DNA of 64,000 nt from Piper betle. Its lineage: Eukaryota; Streptophyta; Magnoliopsida; Piperales; Piperaceae. The notes under the pieces were generated by a model that did not search any database, was not told the DNA's origin, and saw only the letters and a list, made by a program, of their open reading frames with translations. A program made the translations under genes and the position numbers. The stretch covers positions 58,803 to 122,802 of the forward strand of contig JAURVB010003422.1 in NCBI GenBank assembly GCA_033002965.1, read 5' to 3'. Positions 22,331 through 33,625 of this stretch are shown piece after piece; within the stretch, counting starts at the first letter, position 1; every line of letters begins with the position of its first letter.

Positions 22331-22620
22331 TTGAAGCAACAACAGGAGCAACCTGAGAAAGGGAAGTCACAAGTTACTATTCGCTACCCGACACCTTCAC
22401 AACCGGCAGACAATGGGAACGCGAAACTCTATGCAGTTGAAGTCGATGATGTTGAGGAGGATGATCACACTGTCCGAGGTAAAATTCTAATCGAAGGAGT
22501 CATTGTGGATGTTTTATTTGATTCGGGGTGTACACATTCATTCATTTCATCTCAAATAGTCAAGAGGTTAGGACTCCAAGCATCCCCATTATCCAAATCC
22601 TATAGAGTCACTATTGCCAT
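22331..22620 (+). pseudogene. F aspartic protease, truncated
   Basis: The frame reads GVIVDVLFDSGCTHSFISSQ, then VKRLGL. This is the gypsy retropepsin active site with the D-S-G triad intact. It runs about 20-25 residues further and then meets LTR sequence at 22620-22640, so the second half of the protease and all later pol domains are missing. The frame itself stays open into the LTR (to 22810), giving a meaningless fused tail. Confidence 0.8.
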
Positions 22621-23420
22621 CGTTTTCATTTTTTTTAAAGGGGGCATCTTCGTTCACCCTAGCCGCCTACTTCCCATTTTCTTCTCCTTTCTCTCCTTTT
22701 TGCTCTCCTCTCTTGGCGGCGTTCTTACATCTCGTCTTCGTTTCCTGTTCGGTATGCTTTCCTTGTTCTTCTTTTTCACATTTTATAGTTGCTATTTTGT
22801 TTTCCTGTAAGCATGCAATTCATAATCGCTATGCTAAATTTTGTTGTTTCATCAATTTGTGAACGCCATGGAATTCTGCTGCTTCATCAATTCATGAACG
22901 CCATGTAATTCTGCTGCTTCATCAATTCATAATCGCCATGCTAATAAATCCTCTTGTTTCATCAACGTTCTATGCTATGTAATTGGTTGGTTTAGTATAG
23001 TTGAGTTGCAGTCCCTAGCGTCTTATGATTTTTATGCATGGGATTGGGATAATGGGCAACGCTGTAGGGGATTCCTTCGGTGCTTGCCAAGTTAGGCATC
23101 CATATCAGTTTGTCGGCCAAGGCCCAAGCCGTGCATTCTCACGGCGCTTGGCCTTGATGTTGTGGGTTGTTGTGTGTGGAGAAGGGAAGCGTTCCTGGAG
23201 GTGCTGCTGGGCAGGCATCGTGCACCTTGGTGCAGGACGGTGTTCGCCTTGGATAGCTACTATAAAGCACAAACGTTAGGCATCGCTTGCTGTTTTTATT
23301 TTGTTGTTGATACTTGGTTGGGATGCTCTAGATGGTTGTTCAAGTGGGTTGGAGAAGAAGGTCATGATCTGGTTTTGGAGCCAAGATAAGGGTTGGAGAA
23401 GAAGGTCGTGATTTGGTTTT

Positions 23421-25273
23421 TGTAACGACCCGCTCATTTTTCATAACATTGTGGGCCTAGCTGGCCAGGTGTTACTCACAATTAAGCAAACATGTCTAAC
23501 ATTTTTATTTAACAAAAACATATATAATGATCCCACAGTCTTAGACCGTTTCCCAGTAGCCACACTTATTTCTCAAATAAATAATAAAAGGAGTCCTCAT
23601 ATTTATTTTGCTCCATGCCCTGGTTGTCAATCACCTACTTTCGTATCTGCACACCTGCGGAGGCAATTCCGCGTTAGTGATTACAACACTAAGTAGTATA
23701 ATAGATAAAACAAATCAAGTACATTCCACTATTTCCTTATGTTTATTTTAATATGCGGTGGAGCGATTCCGCTATACTCCAAAACAATGCGGAGGAGGTA
23801 TCCGCTGTGATCCGCACACCCCGGCCGTAGCCCTTTTGTGGGGAGGCTACCACTACCGTCTCCAGTGCCAGTGCCTCACACACCCCGGCCGTAGCCTTTT
23901 TGTGGGGTAGCTATCATTGCACTCAGGTGATTGCTGCGCCCCGTTTGTGGGGAAGCTCTCACTACCAATTTTAGTGCCAGTGCCTCGCACACCCCGGCCG
24001 TAGCCTTTTTATGGGGAGGCTATCACTGCACTCCAGTGCCAGTGCCTTGCACACCCCGGCCGTAGCCTTTTAATGGGGAGGCTATCACTGCACTCAGGTG
24101 ATTGCTATGCCCCGTTTGTGGGGAAGCTCTCACTGCCAACTCTAGTGCCAGTGCCTCACACACCCCGGCCGTAGCCTTTTTATGGGGCGGCTATCACTGC
24201 ACTCCAGTGCCAGTGCCTTGCACACCCCGGCCGTAGCCTTTTTATGGGGAGGCTATCACTGCACTCCAGTGCGATGGAGGAATCGCTGTGCCTCACTCAC
24301 CCCGACCGTAGCCTTTTTATGAGGCGGCTATCACTACTCCAAAACAATGTCGATGCATTACACAATTTACGCACATAATACGACCCAGTGTCGGACTGAG
24401 TCAATTCTTTGACCCCGGTTGCACTCGGTGCATGGTGATCGAATCTGGGCTCAGGCCGACCTAGGCTACCAACAAGGAAAGTACGATGTTCTACCTATTA
24501 TACGTACCTGACTTGTGATTTCGTCTGACTGTGACCCGTGAACCCTAATCTGAATAAGGGCATAAAATTATACATTAGTATAATTTTATTTTGCATGAAC
24601 CTACATGCAACTTACATGACTAATATACGATCAATTTTAAATGATGTAATTAGTTCATGTTTAGTCTTCATTTCTTATTAAATTTTCAGCAATTCTAATG
24701 ATAATTAATTATTAATTATCATTATCCAAATCCCCATTATCTAATTCATAATTTAATTATTAACATGTCCATTTACAAAACGACTAAGCAATCGACAAGA
24801 ACCCCATGCATAAGACGCTGGAGATCTAGCAACTTGGCAGGGCGTCTTCAACAAACCTTGCATGCAAGAATCCTAATGGAAACAAATAAGATGAGGGATG
24901 AAATACTCACACAGAAATGGGGAGGTCGCCTGGGACGGAGATGAGGGATGAAATACTCCCTCCTCCTGCATATATATACACTTCAACCCTTCCCTCCATT
25001 AAATTCTCATACCCCATCATCCCTTGGTATTCCCTAGGTTCAACGAGCCCCTTCATTAAATTCTCACACCCCATCATTCATTGGTATTTCCTAGGTTCAA
25101 CGACCCTTTCATTAAATTCTCACACCCCATCATTCATTCATGAATAGGTATTTTCTAGGTGACCTTAAGTCGAACCATGACCGGTCGACTTGATAACCAA
25201 CCATATTGGTTCATCTATATTTATTTCATAATATTTAGGTTCGAGTCTTGTAATAAAAATCATGGTTTTTACA
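23421..25273 (-). repeat. Solo LTR S inside F second LTR
   Basis: This 1,853-bp sequence starts TGTAACGACCCG and ends TTTTTACA on the plus strand, flanked by a perfect 5-bp TSD, GTTTT (23416-23420 and 25274-25278). The undisturbed site is visible at about 18690 in the first LTR. Orientation is minus, judged from its shared hairpins (23646-23697: GCGGA-loop-TCCGC and TTAGTG-loop-CACTAA) and the GACTCAGTCCGACAC block relative to other families. No internal sequence adjoins it. Confidence 0.92.
23817..24345. repeat. Higher-order tandem array in solo LTR S
   Basis: About seven copies occur of a 62-bp motif starting CACACCCCGGCCGTAGCC and ending in CCAGTGCCAGTGCCT. A shorter related 48-bp motif (CCCGTTTGTGGGGAAGCTC) is interspersed. 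A larger period of about 172 bp is visible (23879 to 24051; 23989 to 24161). Each motif contains GGGG/CCCC and CACTGCACT-CAGTG words that can pair. Confidence 0.85.
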
Positions 25274-26880
25274 GTTTTGGTGCCAAGATAAAGGTTGGAG
25301 AAGAGAAGGTCGGCAGGGAAGAAGAATCCTTTCGGGTGGCAAACTTGTAAATATAACTAGACTTGACGCGGCTCGAGTTAAAATAATAATAATAATACTA
25401 ACTCATAATAAATCCTTAAAAATTATTATTATAATGGTTATGGGTTACAGTTGCTAAACTAATTAATTATTGTACTAAATCACTATGAGTAATAAAAAAT
25501 ACGGTAATGATAAACTGTTGATAATTAATCGGTGTACTATAAACTATTACTTTAAATCGGATGGTTATAAATGATTAATGAAGTAAGTATTTCACTTTTA
25601 CCATATTAAATCTAATACTAGGTAAATAAAGTGATTATTTTAATAACGAGTCAGTAAAGTAAAAATGGGTTATTAAACTATAATTGTGTAAAAATTACAA
25701 GCCTTGAACCTAAATAGCATAATGAAAATAAATAAACTTCAAACCTTTATTGAGTTGAATAATTTAAAATAATTTTATTAGTAATATCATTAAATTAGGA
25801 TAATACAAATCATTTTAAATAATTTAATCGAACGACTTAATTAATTAAATTGCTATTAATAATTATAATGATTAAAGATTAAAATCGTAAACTAAATCAT
25901 CAAGATTGTGGTTAGGTAATTATCATCCCAAAGGAAAATATACTAATAATAGTAATTAAATACTTGTTTAAAAGTTAATAACTATTTTGTCATTAGTGAA
26001 GGGTGAATTATGATTTAAATAATTAATTTAAAATGTAAAGTATGACTTAAATGATTATGTCACATGAATAATTAATTATCTCACTAGACTTGTTGTAAAT
26101 GTTGAGAATTTAATACTTAATATTGTTGAATGTTGCATGCTTTGTGTTGTCGAATTTTAATAATGATATATTATATATTAGTCATTTAGTTGCTTGCATT
26201 TCCACTCGAATAAAATTATACTTATATATAATTTTATGTTCTCATTTAGATTAGGATCGTTGGTCACAGTTGCAGGTTCACTTACAAACTATCCAGGTCC
26301 ATATAATTATTTGAAATGCTGTATTTTCTGTTTTGGCAGCCCTGGTCGGCCTGAGCCCAGATTCAACCACCATGCACCGAGTGCAACTGGGGTCAAGGAA
26401 TTGACTCAGTCCGACACGGGGCTGCACCCTTTAAAAATTACTATGTGGGAGTCTTGGTTGACTTGATTTCATAACCGACCACCATGCGCTGAGCGCAACC
26501 GGGGTCGACTAAAGTCGACGCAGGGCAGCACCCCCTAAAAATTAAATACCTACCCCCATGCCGAAAGGGGTGACAGGGCACAGTGGCGCAAGACGGCTCA
26601 TTGTGCACTTGTGATACCGAGAGGGTGAGTAAATGGCAAATATCGGTAGCTACAGGCCGTGGACGTAGGGTGTATGCGCATGCATTGGATTGGAGCTGGA
26701 TGGAGTGGCCACCCCTCCCAGCATAATTGGAGCTCAGCATAGGCTCATAACAACTAAAAGTCTCGAGAAATGATAATAGGCATTATATTGACTTGTTTCA
26801 TTTAATTATGCAACTTAGTGGTTTTATCACTAATATGGAATTGCTTTTGTAGGTGAGCAGCGTTGGACTGAGGACTAAAA

Positions 26881-27190
26881 ACAAGCTTTCTGCAGCCATT
26901 ACATGAGGATCTGCTCAATCCAAGGAGAGCTCATCCTAAGAGAGCTTCACCTATGGTCTGGCAATTAGTCGAGAATTTGGTGGGGAGGATTTTGGAGCAC
27001 AGACGGGTCGACAAGGGTGCTACCATTGAGTGGACGGAGTATCTTATCAAGTGGAAGGGGGAGCCAAAAAGTGAGGTGAGCTTGGAAAAAGGAGAGGGAC
27101 TTGTGGCAATTTGAAAGGAGGATCAAGAAATACTGGGCAAGGCTTAACCCTCTGATGAGGACATTGGGTCTCATTGGTGGGGGAGGACTA
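26881..27190 (+). pseudogene. Orphan chromodomain of a chromovirus integrase
   Basis: From 26971 the plus strand reads VGRILEHRRVDKGATIEWTE, then YLIKWKG. After a one-base frame change near 27085 it reads ERDLWQFERRIKKYWARL. This is the chromodomain at the C-terminus of Ty3/gypsy chromovirus integrases (V..IL.HR......YL.KWKG......WE....L..F...I..Y), which directs insertion to particular chromatin. The rest of pol is absent, because the sequence upstream of 26881 belongs to the F LTR. The frameshift makes it non-functional. Confidence 0.85.
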
Positions 27191-27197
27191 TTATGGG

Positions 27198-29017
27198 TGT
27201 AACCTATGGGACGCCCTGGGAGCTAGGGTTTGGCGGTTGTTCCTAGTCATCACGCGTCCAAGATGGATAGTCAGTACTATCTGGGTGGTGGAAACAACTT
27301 CCCATTGCTAATCTATGTTATCGTTGCAGGCAAGGATCAAACTGTGGTGCATGGAGCGTGTCGGGCAAGATACCGACAGCGAGCAGCGTAGCAGCAAAGG
27401 ATGATCGGTAATGATTACTAAGCCTGCCACTACATAGGCATCGAGAAACCTCAAGATGTTGGCAAGGGGTTCCAGGTAGCGAGCAATGCATGGCCAAGTA
27501 GTGCTATGCAGTCCTGAGCCTTTCTGAGCGGTAGCGAGCCAGTAGTGGCGAGTATTGCCGAGCAGATGCGTGAGCGTACCAAGAAATGTACCAGAAGTGC
27601 CGAGCAGGTGTGGGAGTGAGCAGCGAGCAAGCACCATGCGTACCGATCAAAATAGCGGTACGTGGGCGTAAGCGCACAAGGGTGTGACCAAGCCAAATAC
27701 CGGCACAACGGTATTTGCCCGAGGTTGCCGAGCAGTGAGCACGATTCCTAGCGGGAGTAGGAATGCCGGTATTTGGGGCGAGCAAGTTGCTGGAACACGC
27801 TGAGAGGCGAAGTCAATAGCCAAGATTGGTTGGGTCAAACGAGGAGGGTTCGACCATGCAGCCAACGCGCCTACAGGATTTGTTTGATCAAGAATTGCCA
27901 ATAATGATGCTGACTAGGAGCAGTCTTTATCCTAACCGACGTCGGTTAGTCGGTTTCAACAAACTCCAATGGCTGGAGGTGTAGATAATCTCATGAAGTT
28001 GAGGTTGTTGAGATATACACAGTTATTGGAGGTTGTTGGACAGTTGCAACAAACTTCAGATATGCAGATCTTGGATGTTAGGCAGAAGATATGCAAAGAT
28101 CTGGAAGTTGTAACAAACACAGATGAATATTCTATATAAGGGGGACGACCCTGGTGTGGAAGAGGGAACTGACGTGAATTCTTTGAGTGGAGAGGAGATA
28201 ACGTGATCATGCAAGGGGACACTTGAAGTTACTGCAACTAGTTCTTATAGTCAAGGGCTGGAACTTCAAGAGTGGACTACCGGAGTAGTCATCCGCCGGG
28301 ATCAAAGTACACAATTCCATCTCCACAACCTAGTTGCTTTTATGGCTAAGGGAATCGCATGTAAACAAGTCGACCGTGGGGTGGCTTGGGGTCATGTTGG
28401 TGAGGACTGATTGTGAGCGGGAAGTGCTCGTGTTCTCACAGCCTTTCGATTGGGGCAGAAAGGTAGGGCGTGGGGTTTGCATTCCACGCTAGCCAAGTGA
28501 GTCAAGGTAGATTGATTACTTATATCCTTGGTTTCTTGTAAATGAGATTAAGATTAGGGCTGGAGTCTCGTAATTGAGTGGTATCACATTTTTGCCGTAG
28601 TCCCATGGTGCCGCTTACAAGATCCCTGGTTGGATTCCTGAAGATCTTGTGGAACTGATATGGGTAGTCAGTTTGGGATGTTGGATGCTACGTTACCTTG
28701 GTGCATTGATATTATTTATGTGTGTTTGGTTGGTTCGTGTTTAATTATTGGTACCGGTGACCAGATATTCGGGCATTTGCAGTTGGGTGCAGTATCGATA
28801 CAGGGGTACTGGTGTTGCGGGTCGCAGGTTGTGTCCGTGTGCTACTTTATTTGCAGTATTGCTGCGTACTTGTAGAAGGTTGAGTGTTTCCAGGAAGGAA
28901 ATATGCCGTGCAGGATGTGGTTTGGGGACAAAAATTCTACCACAAATCAGCCCTATGGCGGGTGCCATAGTTGTTCCATGTTCTCTGTACAAATTCAAGC
29001 ATAATTTCGGCACCACG
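27198..29017 (+). repeat. Probable 3' LTR of the chromovirus
   Basis: The sequence GGTGGGGGAGGACTA, a polypurine tract, is followed shortly by TGTAACCTATGGG at 27198, as expected for the start of a 3' LTR after the chromodomain. The 1.8 kb that follows has no protein similarity that I recognise but contains a TATA box and GC-rich parts. It ends abruptly where copia element H2 begins. Open frames at 27308-27901 on the minus strand overlap each other and look like chance. There is no second copy in the window to confirm the LTR. Confidence 0.5.
28131..28140 (+). promoter_or_regulatory. Candidate TATA box in chromovirus LTR
   Basis: TCTATATAAG followed by a GGGGG run is a good plant TATA element at a plausible distance into the LTR. 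It is an inference from sequence only. Confidence 0.4.
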
Positions 29018-29689
29018 CTACTTCAAACTGATTGTCACAAAATAACTTAAGTGGTCTTTCAATATTATCAATAATGCACAGCCCTGTGACAAAATTCCAC
29101 AACCATATTCCATGATTGGATGCCTCATAACAAGCTATGAATTCAGCTGCCATGGTGGAAGAAGCTATGAGTGTCTACTTAGCACTCTTCCAAGAAATAG
29201 CTCCTCCAGCAAGCAGGTAGACATAGCTTGACATCCACCAAAATCAGAATCAGAATACCCAATGATCTCAAATTGATCTGACTTCCGATAGGTAAGCATG
29301 TAATGTTTTGTTCTCTGAAGATACCTCATGACTCTTTTGGCTGCTATCCAGTGATCCAATCTCGGATTACTTAAATATCTGCCCAACATTCCAACAATAT
29401 ACGCAATATCTAGACGCGTACATACTTGAGCATACATAAGACTTCCTACTACTGAAGCATAGGGAATCTTTTGCATTTCATTTCCTTCTATGTCATTTTT
29501 AAGGCACTGATTGAGACTGAATTTGTCTCCTTTAGAAACAGGGGTATCTCCTGGTTTACAACCTTGCATGCCAAATCTCTTAAGCACTTTTTCTATATAG
29601 GTCTTTTGTGATAATCCAAGTATACATCGAGAACGATCCCGATGTATTTGAATTCCTAATACAAAAGACGCATTTCCAAGATCTTTCAT
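29018..29689 (-). pseudogene. H2 reverse transcriptase C-terminus and RNase H
   Basis: The frame at 29165-29689 reads MKDLGNASFVLGIQIHRDRS, GDTPVSKGDKFSLNQ and PYASVVGSLMYAQVCTRLDI. It then reads VMRYLQRTKHYML, IIGYSDSDFGGCQ (RNase H catalytic Asp) and finally a shifted tail. About 25 bp are missing after DFGGCQ compared with H1, and the frame then changes. The remaining RNase H to about 29040 parallels 8870-9100 of H1. It is separated from the upstream RT frame by one frameshift near 29690. Confidence 0.88.
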
Positions 29690-30699
29690 TTCAAATTTCT
29701 TTGATAAAAACTCTTGGTTTCGTGCAAGAAACTTATATCATTACTGGCAAGCAATATATCATCAACATATAAAACCAGAAAAATATACTTACTCCCACTA
29801 AACTTATGGTATATACAATCATCAATAACATTCATCTCAAAACCAAACGAGAGAATCACTTGATGAAATTTGTGATACCATTGACGAGAAGCCTGCTTAA
29901 GTCCATAGATGGATTTCTTTAATTTGCAAACCATATTCTTTGAATCTCCCGATACAAAGTTTTCTGGTTGCACCATATAAATTGTTTCATCAATGTCACC
30001 ATTTAGAAACGCAGTCTTTACATCCATCTGATGTAACTCAAGGTCAAAGTGTGCCACTAATGCCATAATTATTCTGAATGAGTCTTTCGATGAAACTGGA
30101 GAGAAAGTCTCATTATAATCCATGCCTTCCTTTTGAGTAAAGCCCTTTGCAACAAGACGAGCCTTATATCTTTCTACATCACCTTTCGAATCCCTCTTGG
30201 TTTTAAATATCCATTTACAACCAATAGGTTTCGCACCTTCAGGCAATGGAACAAGATCCCAAACGTCATTAGCTTTCATGGACTTCATCTCTTCATTCAT
30301 GGCATCAATCCACTTTTGAGAATTAGAACTCTTCATGGCTTGATGAAAGTTGATTGGATCATCTTCCACCATTCCAGTGTTATCCTCATGTTCTTGGAGA
30401 AAGATGATATAATCATCTGAAATTGCATTTCTCCTTTCTCTTCTGGATCTCCTCAATGGCATTTGCTCTTGAGGTTGTTGAGTTTGCTCTTCAGGTATAA
30501 CTTGATTAGGGAGATTCTCGACATTGTCTTGTAATTCTGATATTGTTTCTTGAACAACATCAGGAATATAATCCTGATCCTGATTATTGTCAAGAACAAT
30601 CATGGGAAGAGAATCAGATTCTTCTTCAAAGACAATGTCTCTAACTTCATTTCCCTCCAAACTCAACATCCTCAAAGAACTGGGCATTTCCCGTCTCAA
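29686..30699 (-). pseudogene. H2 reverse transcriptase
   Basis: This is the largest intact piece in the window, 337 codons. It has an acidic linker, then LRRSRRERR, WIDAMNEEMKSMKANDVWDL, GCKWIFKTKRDSKGDVERYK and MDVKTAFLNGDIDETIYMV. It continues with CKLKKSIYGLKQASRQWYHK and LYVDDILLASND, the catalytic Asp pair of the copia RVT_2 domain. Compared with the family the palm is complete. It is a pseudogene because frameshifts at both ends (about 30690 and 29690) detach it from integrase and RNase H. Confidence 0.92.
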
Positions 30700-31491
30700 A
30701 GAATGACCTTATTGTGGGATCATAAAACTTATACCCTCTAGACCATTCAGAGTACCCAACAAAATAACTGCTAACTGTTCTTGAGTCCAGTTTCCTTTCA
30801 TTTGGCCTATAAGGCCTTGCCTCAGCTGGACAACCCCAAATGCGTAAATGCTTAATACTGGGTTTTTTCCAGTCCATAATTCATAAGGGGTCTTAACTGT
30901 TACCTTTGTTGGTACTCTATTAAGAAGATATGCTGCTGTCTTTAGTGCCTCACCCCAGAGTGAATCAGGTAAAGTAGTATGAGCAATCATACTTCTCACC
31001 ATGTCCTTTAATGTTCGGTTTCGTCTCTCAACAACACCATTCATGCTAGGAGTACCTGGCATTGTGTATTGTGGGACGATTCTGCACTCTTCTAGGAATT
31101 TGGCAAATGGTCCTGGACATTGTACACCTGATCCATCATATCTACCATAGTATTCACCACCACGGTTAGATCTGATAGCCTTAATGGTTTTGTCAAGTTG
31201 GTTCTCAACTTCAACCTTATATGCCTTAAACATGTCCAATGCTTGAGACTTCTCATGAATGAGATAAAGGTAACCATAACGAGAATAATCGTCTATGAAC
31301 GTAATAAAATATTGTTGACCATTCCAAGAAGCCGTAGGAAATGGCCCACAAATATCTGTATGTATTAGTTCTAAGACACTTGAAGATATATTGGCACCTA
31401 GTCTCCTTATATTTGTTTGTTTTCCCTTAATGCACTCAATACAGACTTGAAAATCTGATAAATTAAGAGAATCAAGAATTCCATCTGACAT
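30647..31491 (-). pseudogene. H2 integrase
   Basis: The frame reads [11 protein letters not shown] (zinc-finger cysteines), HTDICGPF (first catalytic Asp), [22 protein letters not shown] and [16 protein letters not shown] (catalytic Glu). It then reads [17 protein letters not shown]. The second catalytic Asp, expected in RSDRGGEYYG, is Asn, a change that should abolish strand transfer. A frameshift near 30865 continues into [13 protein letters not shown] and [14 protein letters not shown]. Integrase would have inserted the cDNA into the genome. Confidence 0.9.
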
Positions 31492-32090
31492 AAGTCGTAC
31501 AATTCTTTGTTTAGAAATGTGTCCTAAACGCTTGTGCCAAAAAGAGAATTCTCATTGGTTAATTTTTTTCTTCGTACCACTTAAACCCACATGCAAAGTT
31601 TCATTAAAAGATGCAATAGTATCAAGTAAATATAGATTATCATAAAAAGACAAGGAACCCATACCCACAATATTTGAATTTAGAAAAGACTAAACTTATT
31701 ATTTCTAAATGAACAAGAATAACCAAATTTGTCCAATATAGAAATAGAAACCAAATTCCGTCTAAAAGACGGTACTACATATGTCTCTTTCAAATCCAAA
31801 TAATATCCTGTCTTTAACAATAATCTAAAAATCCTATTGCCTCAACTATAACTGAGTTGTCATCACCCACATAGATGAATCTTTCAGCATCATTTGGCTT
31901 TCGGCAACTCAGGCAACCCTGCATTGACACACTTATGTGAGTAGTATCACCCGAATCTAGCCACCAAGTGTGTATTGGTACTGAAACTAAATTAACCTCA
32001 GAACAAACAAAATTACGAAATGGACCTTTATTTACACACCAAGTGTGATACCTAGTGCATTCCTTCTTCATATGTCTAGGTTGACCACAA
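31492..32090 (-). pseudogene. H2 zinc knuckle, protease and GAG-pre-integrase
   Basis: In order on the minus strand: CGQPRHMKKEC (part of a CCHC knuckle), then HTWWLDSGDTTHIS with the D-S-G protease triad, then CRKPNDAERFIYVGDDNS. After frame changes comes a [17 protein letters not shown] GAG-pre-integrase segment near 31500-31560. The protease frame (31814-32071) is open but has lost its connection to gag and to integrase. Confidence 0.8.
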
Positions 32091-32157
32091 GAAAATACAG
32101 CAAGAAGCCTAATTTTTTCTTATTTTGTCTTGATAAGTACTAGCCAAGTGAGTACTT

Positions 32158-32730
32158 TCAGCCTGCTTCTTGCTTCAACCTTTCTTCTTCTTGCACACAA
32201 TAAGAAATGAGCTCATTAAGAGTCCATTTGTCCCTTTGACAGTTGTAACTGACCTTGAATTGACTGAATTGTGCCGGAAGAGAAATTAAAACTAAATGCA
32301 CGAGCAAATCTTCAGATAGCTCTAACCTTAGTGCTTTTAGTTTTGAAGCAATATTTGACATCTCTAAGATGTACTCTCTTATGCTTGTTTTGCCTTTAAA
32401 CTTCATTGAAATCAAGTTCGACAAAAGCGTACTTGTTTCAGCCTTATCATTTTTTTTTTACAAAACGCTTTTCAATTTCTTTAAGAAACTCATGCGCTGT
32501 AGTAACCTTTTCAGACACATCCCCTCTGAAGGTTTCTAGAATCCCACGCTTCATGATCATAAGACTCATGCGATTTGAACGTTCCCACTTCTCAATGTCC
32601 CATTTTTCCTCAATGGAACTTTTGTCCGTAAGAGAAGAAGGTTGTTCAGTCCTTAATGCAAGATCAAGATCCATGCAGCTGAGAACGATTAGCACGTTCT
32701 CTTTCTAATCCTTAAAATTATCTTTAAGCA
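32158..32730 (-). pseudogene. H2 gag
   Basis: Two frames joined by a shift near 32440. The first (32447-32695) reads WDIEKWERSNRMSLMIMKRG and AHEFLKEIEKRF. The second (32158-32424) reads DLLVHLVLISLPAQFSQFKV and WTLNELISYCVQEEERLKQ. This is the plant copia UBN2-type gag domain, here with a single copy of the segment duplicated in H1. The break coincides with a T-rich run (32450-32460), a usual place for slippage. Confidence 0.85.
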
Positions 32731-33625
32731 TAAGAACTGAATTGATGTTGGTAGAAATCATATAAGCAGATTGATTAACTGAATCCATAGAACAAAACAA
32801 CATGCCCATAATAAGATTAATAATTCAAACAATAGTTAATCCCATCGGCAGATACCTAGCTCAACATTAATATTTAGTCTTTGGACAAAAATATTAATTT
32901 ATAAGTGGTACTCTCAATGCAATAATCAAATATATATAATAAATCCTGTCAAATAATAAACCTTCCTTTGGGCCGATTTATTATCCACATGGGAACTTGA
33001 TAATTATCTCATATTTATTACCGCAAATGAATATATAATTCTGTCAAATAGTAACCTTCCTTTGGGCCGATTAATATTCACATGAATCATATACCCACAA
33101 CCGTCTTAATATTTTAAAATAAATTAATTTCTACAAAAGAGGCTACTTTGGCAGCATATTGTAGTCCTTAATAAATTTTAAAATATTAATTATAACTGAA
33201 CCATAATTTTGAATTTAATAATTTCAAATAACATAAAACTGAAAAAGGTTATAAAAATATCTTTATTTAGAAAATTCTGAAATTATAACCTTTTGTAACT
33301 TTATTGTCCTCATTTGATATTTTACCAAAAGAGGACCTTGATTTGAGAACAAATATCCCATATACAATTTCTTGTAATTTCCTTACCCACTAACAATGCA
33401 AAATTTAGGGTTATTCCCAATGGGTTAAAGACCAAATCAATTTGTTCTCATAGGCAAAGTGATAAATAAAAGAATATTTTCCAAAGATTGAAATTATTTG
33501 ATTAATGAATAAACAATACCACCATTTTGTTCAATAAGATACCAAAGTGGATGATTAACTCATTAAAAAAAATACAAATCAAATTAATTCTCAATAATTT
33601 AATATGAAGAAGCTCTGATACCACT
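32731..33625 (-). other. H2 leader with intact primer-binding site
   Basis: This AT-rich leader corresponds to 12763-13776 of H1, including two GGGCCGATTTATTA/GGGCCGATTAATA blocks. The plus-strand AGCTCTGATACCAC at 33611-33624 is the perfect complement of a tRNA-iMet-type primer site (TGGTATCAGAGCT). Confidence 0.85.

Larger units (their letters stand above)
17794..26880 (+). mobile_element. Gypsy element F with gag and protease only
   Basis: This is an LTR retrotransposon reduced to a 5' LTR (17794-21052), primer site, gag, zinc knuckles, protease, and then an abrupt junction near 22620-22640 into a second LTR lacking its first 180 bp or so and ending early at 26880. Reverse transcriptase, RNase H and integrase are absent. 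Both LTRs carry later insertions: a TRIM in the first and a solo LTR in the second. A third LTR of the family, G, is at 51373-54221. Confidence 0.8.
22640..26880 (+). repeat. F second LTR, truncated at both ends
   Basis: It aligns with 17975-20795 of the first LTR once the inserted solo LTR S (23421-25273) is removed. The first 180 bp and the last 260 bp or so are missing. At 26880 the sequence changes abruptly to chromovirus integrase. It lacks the TRIM present in the first LTR. Confidence 0.85.

Noticed and set aside
27308..27901. Four overlapping minus-strand frames of 84-109 codons
   Set aside because: They overlap in different frames in a GC-richer LTR-like region; no motif and no conservation to test.
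29018..33625. Element H2 as an active copia element
   Set aside because: Frameshifts between domains, the Asp-to-Asn change in integrase, and the missing 3' LTR exclude autonomous activity.
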